From SIG438 sp034117945 (lineage in GTDB: Bacteria > Bacillota > Clostridia > HGM11514): a stretch of 7,381 nucleotides of DNA. Below, one piece after another: positions 6,209-7,381 of the stretch. How positions within the stretch are numbered: the first letter of the stretch is position 1; the number at the start of each line of letters is the position of its first letter. A program made the position numbers and the translations under genes. The DNA lies in contig JAXEOR010000191.1 of the NCBI GenBank assembly GCA_034117945.1, forward strand, positions 1 through 7,381. The letters run 5' to 3'. The notes under the pieces were generated by a model. That model made no database searches. It worked only from the letters and a program-made list of their open reading frames with translations, and was not told the DNA's origin.

Positions 6209-6850
6209 TTATTTCTTTTTCGCCATGATTTTTGGGCACAATTGTTCAATGGGACAATGAAGACAATCGGGATTTTGTGCCTTACAGAAGGCACGGCCGT
6301 GAAACACCAGCGTATGACAAAACCTGGTCTGGTAATCCTCCGGAATGACCTTTTTCAGCTCCATTTCAATTTTCACAGGATCCTTTTGCTTGGTTAGCCC
6401 CATTCGGTTGGAAAGGCGGATGCAGTGGGTATCCACTACAACAGAGGGCAGACCGTACACATCCCCCAGAATAATGTTGGCGGTTTTCCGCCCCACTCCG
6501 GGCAGGCGAGTCAGCTCCTCCATGGTGCCCGGCACCCTGCCTCCAAACTCATCCCGCAGCATCTGACAGCAGCCGATGATATTTTTGGCCTTATTCCGAA
6601 AAAAGCCTGTGGAGCGGATATAGCTCTCCAGCTCGGCCTGATCGGCCTGAGCGAAGGCGTCGATGGTGGGATAACGCTCAAACAGCGCCGGAGTGACCAG
6701 ATTCACCCGAGCATCGGTACATTGAGCGGCCAGCTGGGTGGCAATCAGCAGCTCGTGAGGCTTTTCAAACTCCAGCGAACAGCAGGCGCCCGGATAGGTT
6801 TGCTCAAAAATCGGCCGGACAGCAGCCACAAAGGCTTGTTTTTTGTTCAT
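6209..6850 (-). CDS. nth: Endonuclease III, base-excision DNA glycosylase/AP lyase
   Basis: Nth removes oxidised pyrimidines from DNA and cleaves the resulting abasic site. The 213-residue length matches the family (211 in E. coli). The helix-hairpin-helix is LPGVGRKTAN (116-125), with the catalytic lysine K122. The catalytic aspartate is D140 in VVDTHCIRLSNRMGL. The C-terminal [4Fe-4S] loop has C189, C196, C199 and C205 in the typical CX6CX2CX5C spacing. AQCTD (42-46) matches the family's N-terminal damage-pocket helix. GGGAG (6860-6864) lies 9 nt before the ATG. It has its own promoter and no obvious functional tie to its neighbours. Confidence 0.97.
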   Translation of the reverse strand: MNKKQAFVAAVRPIFEQTYPGACCSLEFEKPHELLIATQLAAQCTDARVNLVTPALFERYPTIDAFAQADQAELESYIRSTGFFRNKAKNIIGCCQMLRDEFGGRVPGTMEELTRLPGVGRKTANIILGDVYGLPSVVVDTHCIRLSNRMGLTKQKDPVKIEMELKKVIPEDYQTRFCHTLVFHGRAFCKAQNPDCLHCPIEQLCPKIMAKKK

Positions 6851-6931
6851 TGACCAAAACTCCCTTCAAAAACTTGCGTATGAAAACGAATCAAGCTGAT
6901 GTTGCCTCCAAAATTCGATTCATTTCTTATA

Positions 6932-6960
6932 AGTTTATCACATTCTCAATGCAATGTCAA
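6932..6960 (-). promoter_or_regulatory. Promoter of nth
   Basis: On the minus strand a perfect TTGACA (6955-6960) is followed after 17 bp by TAAACT (6932-6937), preceded by TG at the extended -10 position. The predicted start is near 6925, giving a leader of about 75 nt. The -35 lies only 10 bp after the stop of the upstream transferase gene. A short dyad ATTTTC-2-GAAAAT (6967-6980) straddles that stop. Confidence 0.65.
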
Positions 6961-6970
6961 TTTGGTATTT

Positions 6971-7381
6971 TCAAGAAAATGAAACCCGGATCACGTCGTC
7001 CGACCATTGTTCGTCCCAGCCGCATGCCGCAATACAGATTTCCTCGGAAACGTCATAGTCCTTTACCGGCGGCAGCGTTGCCCCGACAGACCAGTCCCCC
7101 AATAGTTTTACCTGACTTTCCCGAGCCGCCCACAAACGAGTGAAGGCTCTGTCCCGCTCCCGCCCCGGGAGCATTTTTTTAAGGTCGGCGGCATCCTCCG
7201 GCGAAAAGCACCGTTTGGCAACTTTGGGAAGATATTCTGTGATTTGCTGCACATCCGCCCCCACCGGAGCGTCTCCCAAAGCGCACACGGCCCACTCTCC
7301 CGAATGAGACAGGCTGAAAAACAGCTCCGGCGCCATTTCAAAATAGGGCTTTCCTGAGGGAGCCACCCGATAGCCCAGATC
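6971..7381 (-). CDS. 4'-phosphopantetheinyl transferase, Sfp type, partial (N-terminus off the right edge)
   Basis: The enzyme moves phosphopantetheine from CoA to a serine of acyl or peptidyl carrier proteins. The frame is open to the right edge; 136 C-terminal residues are visible, about 60% of a 220-residue family member. Motifs in window numbering are FSLSHSGEWAVCA (22-34), PVGADVQ (39-45), VAKRCFSPEDAADL (54-67) and the signature LWAARESQVKLLG (83-95), with E88 and K92. D43 and E88 match metal ligands of Sfp; Q45 sits where Sfp has a glutamate. The linker after the signature is shorter than in Sfp, but the final strand (about 115-135) is present, so the C-terminus seems complete. A GTG at 7366 lies inside conserved sequence and is not the real start. 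Its carrier protein target is not in the window. It precedes nth by 120 bp. Confidence 0.88.
   Translation of the reverse strand, partial: DLGYRVAPSGKPYFEMAPELFFSLSHSGEWAVCALGDAPVGADVQQITEYLPKVAKRCFSPEDAADLKKMLPGRERDRAFTRLWAARESQVKLLGDWSVGATLPPVKDYDVSEEICIAACGWDEQWSDDVIRVSFS

Noticed and set aside
6967..6980. Short palindrome upstream of the nth -35
   Set aside because: Six-base AT-rich arms that overlap the end of the transferase coding sequence; too weak to call an operator.

Overview
The window looks like chromosome from an anaerobic, Gram-positive-type bacterium, most likely a Clostridia member (Oscillospiraceae, Lachnospiraceae or a relative). The reasons are an oxygen-sensitive indolepyruvate:ferredoxin oxidoreductase set beside a phenylacetate-CoA ligase and an ACT protein, strong GGAGG-type ribosome binding sites, consensus sigma-A promoters, moderate GC content and a multi-PAS signalling protein. 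The family-level assignment is inference. All six genes lie on the minus strand, so the window is best read from right to left. No mobile element, CRISPR array, tRNA or rRNA was seen.

Layout, right to left: (1) 7381-6971, the 3' part of an Sfp-type 4'-phosphopantetheinyl transferase gene whose start lies outside the window. (2) 6850-6209, nth (endonuclease III), with its own extended -10 promoter. (3) 6193-1935, a four-gene transcription unit with its own promoter: iorA, iorB (11-bp overlap), a phenylacetate-CoA ligase (19-nt gap) and a two-ACT-domain protein (26-nt gap). It ends in three consecutive RNA hairpins, the last a good intrinsic terminator. (4) 1893-1799, a regulatory region with four 11-bp direct repeats upstream of a perfect TTGACA/TATAAT promoter. 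(5) 1675-1, the N-terminal 558 residues of a multi-PAS protein whose output domain lies off the left edge.

The ior-ligase-ACT cluster forms one aryl-acid module. IorAB interconverts arylpyruvates and arylacetyl-CoA with ferredoxin, the ligase makes arylacetyl-CoA from arylacetate and ATP, and the ACT protein may sense an amino acid. It could run as salvage (arylacetate to aromatic amino acid) or sit in aromatic amino acid fermentation.

The most unusual signal is the exact 11-bp repeat array (ATTAACGG plus 3 bp) upstream of the PAS gene. Its architecture resembles binding sites of OmpR/PhoB-family response regulators. Otherwise the genes are recognisable members of known families, and I see no clear undescribed system.
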